Source of the DNA: Kaistia terrae
Lineage (GTDB): Bacteria; Pseudomonadota; Alphaproteobacteria; Rhizobiales; Kaistiaceae
Reading direction: 5' to 3'
Length of the DNA: 54,321 nt
NCBI RefSeq assembly: GCF_026344005.1
Contig: NZ_JAPKNH010000017.1
Location: 1-54,321, forward strand
Shown here: piece after piece, positions 18,109 through 25,909 of the stretch
Layout: the number at the start of each line of letters is the position of its first letter
Numbering within the stretch: the stretch's first letter is position 1
Made by a program: the position numbers and the translations under genes
Notes under the pieces: generated by a model
The model's database searches: none
What the model saw: the letters and a program-made list of their open reading frames with translations, nothing else
Told to the model about the DNA's origin: nothing

Positions 18109-18184
18109 TGGTGGAGCCGAGGGGAATCGAACCCCTGACCTCTGCAGTGCGATTGCAGCGCTCTCCCATCTGAGCTACGGCCCC
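18109..18184 (-). tRNA. tRNA-Ala (anticodon CGC)
   Basis: On the minus strand the sequence folds into a complete cloverleaf. The acceptor GGGGCCG pairs with CGGCTCC (one G-U pair). The D arm contains GTAGCTCAGATGGGAGAGC, the anticodon stem is CTGCA/TGCAG around loop ATCGCAC (anticodon CGC, reading GCG), and the T arm contains GGTTCGATTCC. The 3' CCA is encoded. The 3' end faces the decayed accessory strip at 16-18.1 kb, the usual orientation for tRNA-targeted integration. Confidence 0.95.
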
Positions 18185-18640
18185 GTCGCGTGGCGACGCC
18201 GATATTTAGGAAGACCGGCGGAAGGCTGTCAAGCGACACGAAAACGTCGCGGCAGCATCGTGCTCGCACTGGGTAAGCCCTCGTGCCAGAGGCCGAACCA
18301 CGCCTTGTGGGCGCCTCCTGCCAGCGGTCAGAACTTGGCACGTGGCATGCCGCTTCGCCTGGGGCCAGAACCGGGCCCGTGGATGCCGCTCCGCTGAGAG
18401 CGAAATCGGCGCCGCTTCGCGTGGCGAAAACGCGACCAAGCAGGGCGGTGGAGCCTTGCGCCGTTTCGGAGAGCCGACGAAATTCTCCAGCGGATGGCCC
18501 TTGCGCGAAAGCCTGGCGCTGCCGGCCGAGGGGCTGGCGCTTCGGCTCGGGGCTCGCGTTGTCGCCCGTGGGTTGCGGTGGGGGCAGCCGGTCGCTACAT
18601 CAGGACTTCCAAATTCTTCCGCGACCATCCCGGGAAACCC
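18185..18640. other. GC-rich intergenic region, no gene recognised
   Basis: Several overlapping frames are open on both strands, but none has a ribosome-binding site or a family match. They are open because of high GC content. Short degenerate repeats of the GGCGCCGCTTCGCGTGGCG type are visible. The downstream end should contain the promoter of the YggT gene. Confidence 0.5.
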
Positions 18641-18931
18641 ATGCGCGCTATCCTCGACGTCGTTATGATCGCCCTCAACCTCTATTGGTGGATCGTGATC
18701 GCCAGCGCCCTGTTCAGCTGGCTCTACGCTTTTGGCGTGGTCAATCCGCGCAACCAGGTCGTCGCCTCGATCGGAAAATTCCTGTACCAGGCGACCGAAC
18801 CGCTGCTGCGCCGGATCCGCGCCTTCATGCCAAGCCTCGGCGCCATCGACATTTCGCCGATCATCCTGCTGCTCGGTATCATCCTGATCCAGCAGGTCAT
18901 AATCCGCTACATCTACCCCAACGTCTTTTGA
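18641..18931 (+). CDS. YggT family membrane protein
   Basis: The protein is 96 residues with two long hydrophobic segments (about 5-27 and 65-88) separated by a loop, as in YggT proteins (the family related to plastid CCB3). The motif NLYWWIVIASALFSWL and the segment FLYQATEPLLRRIRAFMPSLG are family-typical. The start ATG at 18641 has GGGAAA upstream. It is an inner-membrane protein whose bacterial role is linked to osmotic tolerance and envelope organisation but is not settled. Its stop overlaps the start of the DUF167 gene, and this pairing is common in Proteobacteria. Confidence 0.9.
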   Translation: MRAILDVVMIALNLYWWIVIASALFSWLYAFGVVNPRNQVVASIGKFLYQATEPLLRRIRAFMPSLGAIDISPIILLLGIILIQQVIIRYIYPNVF

Positions 18932-19245
18932 GTGATAACGGCTTCTTTCGCGTCGGCGCCGACCATGTCGTGGTCCAGTTGCGCCTGACGCCGAAGGGCG
19001 GCCGGGACGGGATCGATGGGATCGGCGCGCTGGCCGACGGCCGCGCGGTCATCCTGGCCCGCGTGCGGGCAGCGCCCGACAAGGGGGCGGCCAATACGGC
19101 GGTCGAGATCGTGCTGGCGAAGGCGGTCGGTGTGCCGCGTTCGGCCGTGTCGCTGATCTCAGGCCATACGGCGCGGCTGAAGAGCCTGCGCGTCGACGGC
19201 GATGTTCCGGAAATTGTCGCACGGCTGGAGGCGCTGGCGGGGTAG
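18928..19245 (+). CDS. DUF167 (YggU) family protein
   Basis: The protein is 105 residues if translation starts at the TTG at 18928, which overlaps the yggT stop codon (TTGA). No ATG lies in a suitable place. The sequence has the DUF167 core VVVQLRLTPKGGRDGIDG, RVRAAPDKGAANTAV and SLISGHTARLKSLRV. Members are small alpha/beta cytoplasmic proteins of unsolved function. The overlap with yggT indicates one transcript and coupled translation. Confidence 0.85.
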   Translation: MSDNGFFRVGADHVVVQLRLTPKGGRDGIDGIGALADGRAVILARVRAAPDKGAANTAVEIVLAKAVGVPRSAVSLISGHTARLKSLRVDGDVPEIVARLEALAG

Positions 19246-19394
19246 GGCGCTTTCGAGCAACCTGTGCCCTGCCTGCCGACAGACCCTCACCCTGACGTCC
19301 CTCAAGCGGTGCGGGAGCGCACAGCGCCCGATCTCCCCGTGGACACCAGGCTGGTCGTAGCGCCCTGTCCCGCTGGGGGAGAGGGCGAAGGGCT

Positions 19395-19898
19395 TCAGTG
19401 CGAGTAGAGCCCGCGCAGGGATCTGTTCGGGAAGAGGATGTCGCGGATGCGCCAGCCGTCCTCGAGCAGCACGAGCTGCAGGTCGATCCGCTTGGCTTCG
19501 CCGAAATTCACGAAGGTGACATGGCCCTCGGCCCGCTCGGGCGTGCTCGCCTCGACATCGATGCGGATGTCGGCAATGTCCCAGTCCTGCGCGTCGATGA
19601 AGGGATCGCCGTCGAGTTTTGGCGCGTCGCCGATCGCCGCCGCTTCGGCGCTATCGTCGATCATCCGCTGGGCGAGGCGCGGCTCGAACAGGCTGCGGAT
19701 GGTTTCGGCGCTGTCGAGCGGCATGCCCTCGCCGCCGGGCTCATAGCGTTCGTAGATCGCCGAGACAAAAGCGGCCGGATCTCCGAAGAATGGCGGATCG
19801 TCGGCGGCAACCGACGATCCGATGCTTGTCGAGGTCAGGCTCACGCCGAGCGTTGCGACCAGCAGGAGGTGCGCGATGCCGCGCCGCGTGAGCGACAT
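19395..19898 (-). CDS. Secreted DUF3828-like protein
   Basis: The protein is 167 residues. A signal peptide (LLLVATLGVSLTSTSIGSSVAA) ends near residue 32, so it is probably periplasmic. The remainder (FVSAIYERYEP, LFEPRLAQRM, WDIADIRI, GHVTFVNFGEAKRIDLQLVLLEDGWRI) matches the general pattern of DUF3828 proteins, a fold related to NTF2-like small domains. The gene follows the pyrophosphatase gene after 5 bases and is probably co-transcribed with it. The function is unknown. Confidence 0.7.
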   Translation of the reverse strand: MSLTRRGIAHLLLVATLGVSLTSTSIGSSVAADDPPFFGDPAAFVSAIYERYEPGGEGMPLDSAETIRSLFEPRLAQRMIDDSAEAAAIGDAPKLDGDPFIDAQDWDIADIRIDVEASTPERAEGHVTFVNFGEAKRIDLQLVLLEDGWRIRDILFPNRSLRGLYSH

Positions 19899-19903
19899 CG
19901 AGA

Positions 19904-20434
19904 TCAGGCCTTCTTGGCGCGTTCGATGGCGTCGACGATCAGCTGCTGCGCCTCGTCAATGTCGCCCCAGCCGGTGATCTCGACCCACTTGCCGTTTTCG
20001 AGATCCTTGTAGTGGCGGAAGAAGTGCTCGATCTGCTGCAGCGTGATCTCGGGCAGGTCCTTGTAGGACTTCACGTTTTCGTAGCGGCGGGTCAGCTTGG
20101 TCGACGGCACGGCCAGGATCTTCTCGTCCTCGCCGCCCTCGTCGCGCATCTTCAGAACGCCGACCGGGCGGCAGTTCATGATCGCGCCGGGGATGATCGC
20201 GCGCTGGTTGGCGACGAGCACGTCGATCGGGTCGCCATCGCCGCAAAGCGTATGCGGCACGAAGCCGTAATTACCGGGGTAGCGCATCGGGGTGTAGAGG
20301 AAGCGGTCGACGTAGAGCGCGCCGGCCTCCTTGTCCATCTCGTACTTGATCGGCTCGCCGCCGACCGGAACTTCGATGATGACGTTGATGTCGTGCGGGG
20401 GGTTCTTGCCGATCGGAACAGCATCGATGTTCAT
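19904..20434 (-). CDS. ppa: Inorganic pyrophosphatase (family I)
   Basis: The protein is 176 residues, the standard length for bacterial family I enzymes, which hydrolyse pyrophosphate to phosphate in the cytoplasm and pull biosynthetic reactions forward. The signature [10 protein letters not shown] holds the metal-binding aspartates, preceded by [27 protein letters not shown] and followed by the active-site helix [15 protein letters not shown]. Nothing is missing. It is first in a likely two-gene operon with the DUF3828 gene. Confidence 0.97.
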   Translation of the reverse strand: MNIDAVPIGKNPPHDINVIIEVPVGGEPIKYEMDKEAGALYVDRFLYTPMRYPGNYGFVPHTLCGDGDPIDVLVANQRAIIPGAIMNCRPVGVLKMRDEGGEDEKILAVPSTKLTRRYENVKSYKDLPEITLQQIEHFFRHYKDLENGKWVEITGWGDIDEAQQLIVDAIERAKKA

Positions 20435-20576
20435 AGCGGGTACCTCAATGGGAAAGAGGGCTTCCCTTTACGAGGCGCCATCCCGGCCTGCAAGCCCGAA
20501 TTCGCCGCAGCCCAGCTGTGCCCAAGGGGATCGCATGGGGGAACGGGGAACATGGGTGGATGGGATGATGCCCGGC

Positions 20577-21089
20577 TCAGCCGCGGGCGAAGGCGAAAGC
20601 GATCTTGACCAGCACCTTGTCACCGAAGCGTTCGCTGCCGCGCGCGATCTTGCGGCCGCCTGCATTCTTGTAGAAGCGGCAGGCGCCCTCGTTTTCGGCC
20701 AGCGCCCAGACGACGGCGGAATCGAAGCCGTGCCGCAGCAATTCGCGCCGGGCCGCCAGGAAAAGCCGCGTGCCCAGGCCGACGCCCTGATATTCCGGCC
20801 GCATGTAGATTTCGTAGACTTCGCCACGCTGGACCAGGTTTCGCGCCCGGTTGGGGCCATAGGTCGCGTAGCCGACCACCGTGCCGCCGACATCGATGAC
20901 GACGATGCCCGTGCCGCGCCGGATGGCTCGATGCCACCAGGCCGCGCCACGCCGCGTGATCATCCGGCCGAGTTCCCTGGCCGGGATCAACCCATCATAC
21001 GCCTGACGCCAAGCGCTATCGTGAACGGCGGCGATGGCCTCCGCATCACTGGCTTCTGCGCGACGTACATCGATCGACAGCGTGCTCAT
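20577..21089 (-). CDS. GNAT family N-acetyltransferase
   Basis: The protein is 170 residues from the ATG at 21089 (MSTLSIDVRRAEASDAEAI), which fits the usual start of the fold. An open frame extends 42 codons upstream but is not GNAT-like. The acetyl-CoA binding motif A is MRPEYQGVGLGTRLF, preceded by the beta-4 strand GEVYEIY and followed by VVWALAENEGACRFYKNAGGR (motif B). It should acetylate a small molecule or a protein amine. The substrate is not predictable. Confidence 0.85.
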   Translation of the reverse strand: MSTLSIDVRRAEASDAEAIAAVHDSAWRQAYDGLIPARELGRMITRRGAAWWHRAIRRGTGIVVIDVGGTVVGYATYGPNRARNLVQRGEVYEIYMRPEYQGVGLGTRLFLAARRELLRHGFDSAVVWALAENEGACRFYKNAGGRKIARGSERFGDKVLVKIAFAFARG

Positions 21090-21242
21090 GTCGACCAAGA
21101 TATGTCCGAGCTTCGCGTCGGGGAAGAGGCTTTTTGGTTTCCGTCGTTCGTCTTTGTCGCGACGTGACAAGGCGGTCACGCCAAAGCGCCGCGAAGGCTC
21201 ATGCGCCAGCACCAAAACCGGGGCGAGGCGCCGCCCGAAAAT

Positions 21243-21277
21243 GAAAGAAAAACGGCGGCGCCCTGGGGCGCCGCCGT
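21243..21277 (-). terminator. Rho-independent terminator after typA
   Basis: The arms CGGCGGCGCC and GGCGCCGCCG (21253-21276) form a near-perfect stem with a short loop, followed on the minus strand by a T-rich tract (TTTTTCTTTC). It lies about 50 bp downstream of the typA stop. Confidence 0.85.
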
Positions 21278-21326
21278 AAAATCTTCGTGCTTGAGGCGAG
21301 AGCCGCCGATCCGCAATCGTGCTGGA

Positions 21327-23147
21327 TCAGGCAGTCTTGCTGGAACGGTCAGCGCGCTTGCGGGCCGTGGGGTCGAGGATCGCCTTGCGCAGGCGGATCG
21401 ACTTCGGCGTCACTTCGACCAGCTCGTCATCCGAGATCCAGGAGAGCGAACGCTCGAGGGTCATGCGGATCGGCGGCGTCAGGCGGACGGCTTCGTCCTT
21501 GCCGGCCGAACGAACGTTCGAGAGCTTCTTGCCCTTGAGCACGTTCACTTCGAGGTCGTTGTCGCGGGTGTGCTCGCCGACGATCATGCCCTCATAGACC
21601 TTCCAGCCGGGCTCGATCATCATCGGGCCGCGATCTTCGAGGTTCCAGAGTGCGAAGGCGACAGCCTCGCCCGACTCGTTGGCGATCAGAACGCCATTGC
21701 GACGGCCGACGATCTCGCCCTTGTGCGGGGCGTAGGAGTGGAACAGGCGGTTCATGATCGCCGTGCCGCGCGTGTCGGTCAGAAGCTCGCCCTGGTAGCC
21801 GATCAGGCCGCGGGTCGGAGCGTGGAAGACCAGACGCAGGCGGTCGCCGCCGGAGGGGCGCAGCTCGATCATGTCGGCCTTACGCTCGGACATCTTCTGG
21901 ACGACGATGCCGGAATGCTCCTCATCCACGTCGATGATGACTTCTTCGATCGGCTCGAGCGTCTGGCCCGAAAGGTCCTTCTGGAAGACCACGCGCGGAC
22001 GCGAAACGCCGAGCTCATAGCCTTCGCGGCGCATGTTCTCGATCAGGATGGCCAGCAGAAGCTCGCCGCGGCCCGAAACGATGAAGGCGTCCTTGCCGTC
22101 CGACTCTTCGATCTTCAGCGCGACGTTGCCCTCGGCTTCCTTCATCAGGCGGTCGCGGATCATGCGGCTGGTGACCTTGTCACCTTCGGTGCCGGCGAGC
22201 GGGCTGTCATTGACCATGAAGGTCATCGACACGGTCGGCGGATCGATCGGCTGCGCCTTGATCGCCTCGGTGACGGCCGGATCGCAGAACGTGTCGGCGA
22301 CGGTGCCCTTGGTCATGCCGGCGATGGCGACGATGTCGCCTGCCACGCCTTCCTCGATCGGCTGACGCTCGATGCCGCGGAAAGCCATGATCTTGGAAAC
22401 GCGGAACGACTCGACCGTCGAGCCGTCCTGCGACAGGACCTTCAGCGTCTGGTTCGGCTTGACCGAGCCCGACGTGATGCGGCCCGTGATCAGGCGGCCG
22501 AGATAGGGGTTCGCCTCGAGCAGGGTTCCGATCATGCTGAACGGACCTTCCTCGACATGCGGCTCCGGCACATGCTTCAGCACCAGCTCGAACAGCGGCG
22601 TCATGCCATCTTCCGGCGAGCCGTCGGGCGAATTGGCCATCCAGCCGTTCTTGCCGGATCCGTAGAGGATCGGGAAGTCGAGCTGCTCGTCGGTGGCGTC
22701 GAGGGCGGCGAAGAGGTCGAACACCTCGTTCACGACTTCCTGGATGCGGGCGTCGGCCTTGTCGACCTTGTTGATCGCGACGATCGGCTTCAGGCCGAGC
22801 TTCAGCGCCTTGCCGACCACGAACTTGGTCTGCGGCATCGGGCCTTCAGCGGCGTCGACGAGAACGATCACGCCGTCGACCATGTTCAGGATGCGCTCGA
22901 CTTCGCCGCCGAAATCGGCGTGGCCCGGCGTATCGACGATGTTGATGCGGTTCTCGTGCCAGGTGATCGAGGTCGCCTTGGCGAGAATGGTAATGCCGCG
23001 CTCTTTTTCGATGTCGTTCGAATCCATGACGCGCTCGGCGACGCGCTGGTTGTCACGGAAAGAACCGGACTGCTGAAGCAGCTTGTCCACGAGCGTTGTT
23101 TTGCCATGATCGACGTGCGCGATGATGGCGATATTGCGAAGTGTCAT
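21327..23147 (-). CDS. typA: Ribosome-associated GTPase TypA/BipA
   Basis: The protein is 606 residues, full length for the family. The GTPase domain shows G1 AHVDHGKTTL (residues 10-19), G3 DTPGHADF and G4 NKVDKADA. EF-Tu domain 2-like and EF-G domain V-like regions follow (REGYELGVSRPRV), then the BipA-specific C-terminal domain. It binds the ribosome in the GTP form and supports 50S assembly and stress or low-temperature growth in other bacteria. It is a single gene with its own terminator. Confidence 0.97.
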   Translation of the reverse strand: MTLRNIAIIAHVDHGKTTLVDKLLQQSGSFRDNQRVAERVMDSNDIEKERGITILAKATSITWHENRINIVDTPGHADFGGEVERILNMVDGVIVLVDAAEGPMPQTKFVVGKALKLGLKPIVAINKVDKADARIQEVVNEVFDLFAALDATDEQLDFPILYGSGKNGWMANSPDGSPEDGMTPLFELVLKHVPEPHVEEGPFSMIGTLLEANPYLGRLITGRITSGSVKPNQTLKVLSQDGSTVESFRVSKIMAFRGIERQPIEEGVAGDIVAIAGMTKGTVADTFCDPAVTEAIKAQPIDPPTVSMTFMVNDSPLAGTEGDKVTSRMIRDRLMKEAEGNVALKIEESDGKDAFIVSGRGELLLAILIENMRREGYELGVSRPRVVFQKDLSGQTLEPIEEVIIDVDEEHSGIVVQKMSERKADMIELRPSGGDRLRLVFHAPTRGLIGYQGELLTDTRGTAIMNRLFHSYAPHKGEIVGRRNGVLIANESGEAVAFALWNLEDRGPMMIEPGWKVYEGMIVGEHTRDNDLEVNVLKGKKLSNVRSAGKDEAVRLTPPIRMTLERSLSWISDDELVEVTPKSIRLRKAILDPTARKRADRSSKTA

Positions 23148-23337
23148 TTGCGAATCCGAAAAGGCGCGGCGGCGTCGGACAGGTGCCTCGAGACGGCCAG
23201 CATATTTTGCGGCGCAAAATGATCGAAAAGGCTACGAAACGCAACCTCCCATCCTGAGCCGTTCTTTGCAGGCCACCTATCTCGCAATTGTGACGGGGTC
23301 AAGTGGGGAGGTGAAGCCGTGCCATCTGTTCGTCAGC

Positions 23338-23366
23338 TTGACTGTTTTATCGAATTTCCTGATAAT
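23338..23366 (+). promoter_or_regulatory. Sigma-70-type promoter of marR-like gene
   Basis: TTGACT (23338-23343) and GATAAT (23361-23366) are separated by 17 bases in an unusually AT-rich segment. Downstream, TTGGTATA occurs twice in direct repeat (about 23379 and 23391), and a second TATAAT lies at 23382. The repeat may be the autoregulatory operator of the MarR protein, by inference. Confidence 0.6.
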
Positions 23367-23424
23367 AAGATGAGAAATTGGTATAATAGTTTGGTATACT
23401 TATGCTTAATCGGAGAGTCACATC

Positions 23425-23877
23425 TTGGCCGCCATGATGGAAGATCCGCTCGGATTAGTGTTGGTTGACGTGGCGCGGTTACTGCGGAGGCGCTTCGAGA
23501 AGGCGCTTGAAAACGCAGGGCTCGGGTTGACGGTCGCCGAAGCGCGAACGCTTGCTTTCGTGAGCAGGCGTCCGGGGCTGCGACAATCGACCCTCGCCGA
23601 CGAGCTCAGCGTCGAGCCCATGACCCTGGTGGGGTTCCTGGATCGGCTGGAGGCTGCGACTCTGGTCGAGCGGATACAGGATCCTGCCGACCGTCGGGCC
23701 AAGCTGATCCGTCTCACCCCGAACGCCGCCGGCGTTGTCAGGCGCATCCGAACGATCGGAAAGTCCGTTCGTGAAGACGCTGAACGCGGCATCGATCCCG
23801 ACGTGGCCGAGACGATGCGGCTGGCGCTGCTGAAAATGCAGGATAACCTCTTGAGCCGCGACGACCTGCTCGCCTGA
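23425..23877 (+). CDS. MarR family transcriptional regulator
   Basis: The protein is 150 residues with a MarR winged helix: LTVAEARTLAFVSRRPGLRQSTLADELSVEPMTLVGFLDRLE (recognition helix), then the wing DPADRRAKLIRLT. The start is taken as the TTG at 23425 because GGAGAG stands 7 bases before it. The ATGs at 23434 and 23437 lie too far from that site. It is a dimeric repressor of unknown ligand. No obvious target operon is adjacent, since the next genes run convergently. Confidence 0.88.
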   Translation: MAAMMEDPLGLVLVDVARLLRRRFEKALENAGLGLTVAEARTLAFVSRRPGLRQSTLADELSVEPMTLVGFLDRLEAATLVERIQDPADRRAKLIRLTPNAAGVVRRIRTIGKSVREDAERGIDPDVAETMRLALLKMQDNLLSRDDLLA

Positions 23878-23909
23878 GCGGCCCCGTCAAAACTCGCTCC
23901 GTAATACAG

Positions 23910-23950
23910 AGCCCATTCCGTTCGGCCGATCGGATGGGCTTTCTTGTTTG
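23910..23950 (+). terminator. Terminator after marR-like gene
   Basis: GCCCAT-CCG and CGG-ATGGGC form a bulged stem at 23911-23939, followed by TTTCTTGTTTG on the plus strand, about 35 bases after the stop codon. Confidence 0.7.
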
Positions 23951-23984
23951 TGGGAGAGGGCCCCGCTTCTGAGCCGCCCCGCTT

Positions 23985-24020
23985 TTCTCACGCGATCTCG
24001 CGTCGCTCGAAAACGGCTAG
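23985..24020. repeat. Partial copy of short repeat family R4
   Basis: The pattern TTCTCACGCGAT...GTCGCTCGAAAACGGCTAG resembles the copies at 29021-29070 and 38441-38488. It overlaps the stop codon of the binding-protein gene. Confidence 0.5.
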
Positions 24021-24922
24021 TCCTTGCCGGGGGCGATGTTCAAGAATTCGGCCAGGTGTCGATAGAGCACGGGGTCGGCGGCGACGAAGCCACCGGGATA
24101 GCCGCGCTCGATGGCGTCATAGGCGTCGGGGTTGGTGTTGCGCATGTCCGTCAACGCTTGCAGCAGCCGCGATTTCGCCATGTCCGGCAAATCCTTTCGC
24201 ACCACATGCGGACCGAACGGGATCAGCTCGGATTGCCAGATCACCCGCAGGGTCGAGGGGGACAGCGCGCCATCGCCGGCAAGGACGGCGAGCGGGCCGG
24301 AGCCGATCGCCGGGCTGAGCGGCTCGCTGGACGAGGACCAGGCCGTGGCGAGATCGACCTCCCCGGCGATGAGCGCGCGCAGCGCCGTCTCGCTGTCAGC
24401 GGTCTCGACGATACGCAGGAAATAGCTTTCGGGATAGATCCCCTCGCTGGCAAGCCCCGCGAAGGGCGCGCGGCGGCCGGATAGCGAATCCTTGGCGCCG
24501 ACGGCAATCCGCGTGTTTCTCGCATCGGCGAGCGAGGTGATCGCGCTATCGCTCTTCGTCACCAGCAGGGCGCGAAAACCGCGAGCGTGGTCGGCTGTTG
24601 TCGGTTGAACCAGCGGCTCGGCGCAGACGCATCGCTGGTCGAGCGCGAGGAACGCGAGCGAAGACAGCACAGTATACTGGACGCGTCCGGTCGATTGCGC
24701 CTCGATCAGCGCTTCATAGGAGCGGGCCGGGAACAATTCGACTGGAACCGCCAGCGCGTAGTGCAGGTACGAGCGGAATTTTTCCAGCCGCGCCACCTCA
24801 TAGGCGGGATTGTCGCCCGCGATGAAGCCAACCCGCAACGTGCCGACATCGTCGCGCCAGTCCGCCAGCGCGGGCGAAGTGAGGGCCAGCAGCAGGGCGA
24901 ACCAGGCGATGATGTGGCGCAT
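24017..24922 (-). CDS. PhnD-like ABC transporter substrate-binding protein
   Basis: The protein is 301 residues with a signal peptide ending PALA/DW at about residue 20, so it is periplasmic. The fold markers of the phosphate/phosphonate/phosphite-binding (PhnD) family are present: LRVGFIAGDNP, ARSYEALIEAQSTGRVQYTVLSSLAFL, and IAVGAKDSLSGRRAPFAGLASEGI (anion-binding segment). It begins 9 bases after the add stop, so it is the third gene of a deoB-add operon. No permease or ATPase gene is nearby. The ligand might be related to nucleosides or phosphorylated sugars, but that is only inferred from the operon. Confidence 0.82.
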   Translation of the reverse strand: MRHIIAWFALLLALTSPALADWRDDVGTLRVGFIAGDNPAYEVARLEKFRSYLHYALAVPVELFPARSYEALIEAQSTGRVQYTVLSSLAFLALDQRCVCAEPLVQPTTADHARGFRALLVTKSDSAITSLADARNTRIAVGAKDSLSGRRAPFAGLASEGIYPESYFLRIVETADSETALRALIAGEVDLATAWSSSSEPLSPAIGSGPLAVLAGDGALSPSTLRVIWQSELIPFGPHVVRKDLPDMAKSRLLQALTDMRNTNPDAYDAIERGYPGGFVAADPVLYRHLAEFLNIAPGKD

Positions 24923-24931
24923 GTCTTGTCC

Positions 24932-25909
24932 TCAGCTGGGCAGTCGGGCGAGCAGGCGGGCCCGCGTCGGTTCATCGACGAAGGCGGCTTCAAGCGAGGT
25001 GCGCGTCGCCGCGATCAGCTCGGCGTCGGACAATCCGAGATCCGTCGACAACCACTCATATTCCGCCCCGATCGAAGAACCGAAATAGGGCGGATCGTCG
25101 GAACTGACAGTGACGCGGGCACCGGCATCCTGCAGGCGGCTATAAGGGTGGGCGGCAATGTCCGGATAAAGCCCGAGCGCGACGTTCGAGCCGGGGCAAA
25201 GCTCCAGCACGATGCCTTCCTCGACGATGCGGCGAACCAGGTCGGCATCCTCGATGGCGCGCACACCATGGCCGATCCGGCTGACGCCGAGATGGTCGAG
25301 CGCGTCGCGCACGCTCTGCGGGCCGCCGAATTCGCCGGCATGGACCGTCAAGCCAAGGCCGGCCTCGCCGGCAATGCGAAACGCATCCGCGAAATCGCGC
25401 GGGTGATGCATGCGTTCATCGCCCGCCACGCCAAAGCCGGTGACGAGCGGGTGCGGTTCGTTGGCGACCGTCTCGGCGGCGACCAGAATCCGGTCCGGGC
25501 CGTAATGGCGCACGCCGGTGGCGATCATCCGTCCGACGATGCCCGTCGCAGCCTCGGCGTCGCGAATGCCCTGCGCCAGCCCCTCGACATAATCCTTGTA
25601 GGTCAGGCCGGAGGCTATCGCGTGATCGGACGAGATGAAGACCTCGCCATAGATCGCGCCCTCGGCGGCAAGGCTGGAGAAGTAGGTGAAGGTGAGGTCG
25701 CGATAGTCTTCCGGCGTGCGGAACACCGCGGCGGCGCGGTCATAGGCGTTGAGGAAGCTGGTGAAATCATGCCAGGCGAAGTCGCCGTTCTCATCGAACA
25801 GGCCGGCGAGGTCGACGCCGTGCCGCGCGCCGATACGGCGCACGAGATCGGGCGAGGCCGCGCCCTCGACGTGGCAATGCAGTTCGGCCTTGGGGATATG
25901 GGCAACCAT
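24932..25909 (-). CDS. add: Adenosine deaminase
   Basis: The protein is 325 residues. Zinc and catalytic motifs are complete: ELHCHVEGA (HxH), TVHAGE (His and the catalytic Glu), IGHGVR, and VSSDDPPYF (metal Asp). It converts adenosine to inosine, or adenine to hypoxanthine in the adenine deaminase subgroup, in the cytoplasm. Its start codon directly abuts the deoB stop. Together with deoB it forms a nucleoside breakdown and salvage unit. Confidence 0.93.
   Translation of the reverse strand: MVAHIPKAELHCHVEGAASPDLVRRIGARHGVDLAGLFDENGDFAWHDFTSFLNAYDRAAAVFRTPEDYRDLTFTYFSSLAAEGAIYGEVFISSDHAIASGLTYKDYVEGLAQGIRDAEAATGIVGRMIATGVRHYGPDRILVAAETVANEPHPLVTGFGVAGDERMHHPRDFADAFRIAGEAGLGLTVHAGEFGGPQSVRDALDHLGVSRIGHGVRAIEDADLVRRIVEEGIVLELCPGSNVALGLYPDIAAHPYSRLQDAGARVTVSSDDPPYFGSSIGAEYEWLSTDLGLSDAELIAATRTSLEAAFVDEPTRARLLARLPS

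Noticed and set aside
18109-18184. Search for an att direct repeat of the tRNA-Ala 3' end on the far side of the accessory strip
   Set aside because: Reading the region by eye around 15.9-16.5 kb showed no copy of the GGGGAATCGAACCCC block.
18206-18668. Several overlapping open frames between tRNA-Ala and yggT
   Set aside because: Open frames on both strands come from high GC content. None has a start signal or family resemblance.
21201-23222. Plus-strand 673-codon open frame opposite typA
   Set aside because: It is antisense of a well-defined typA gene. The composition is typical of shadow frames in GC-rich DNA.
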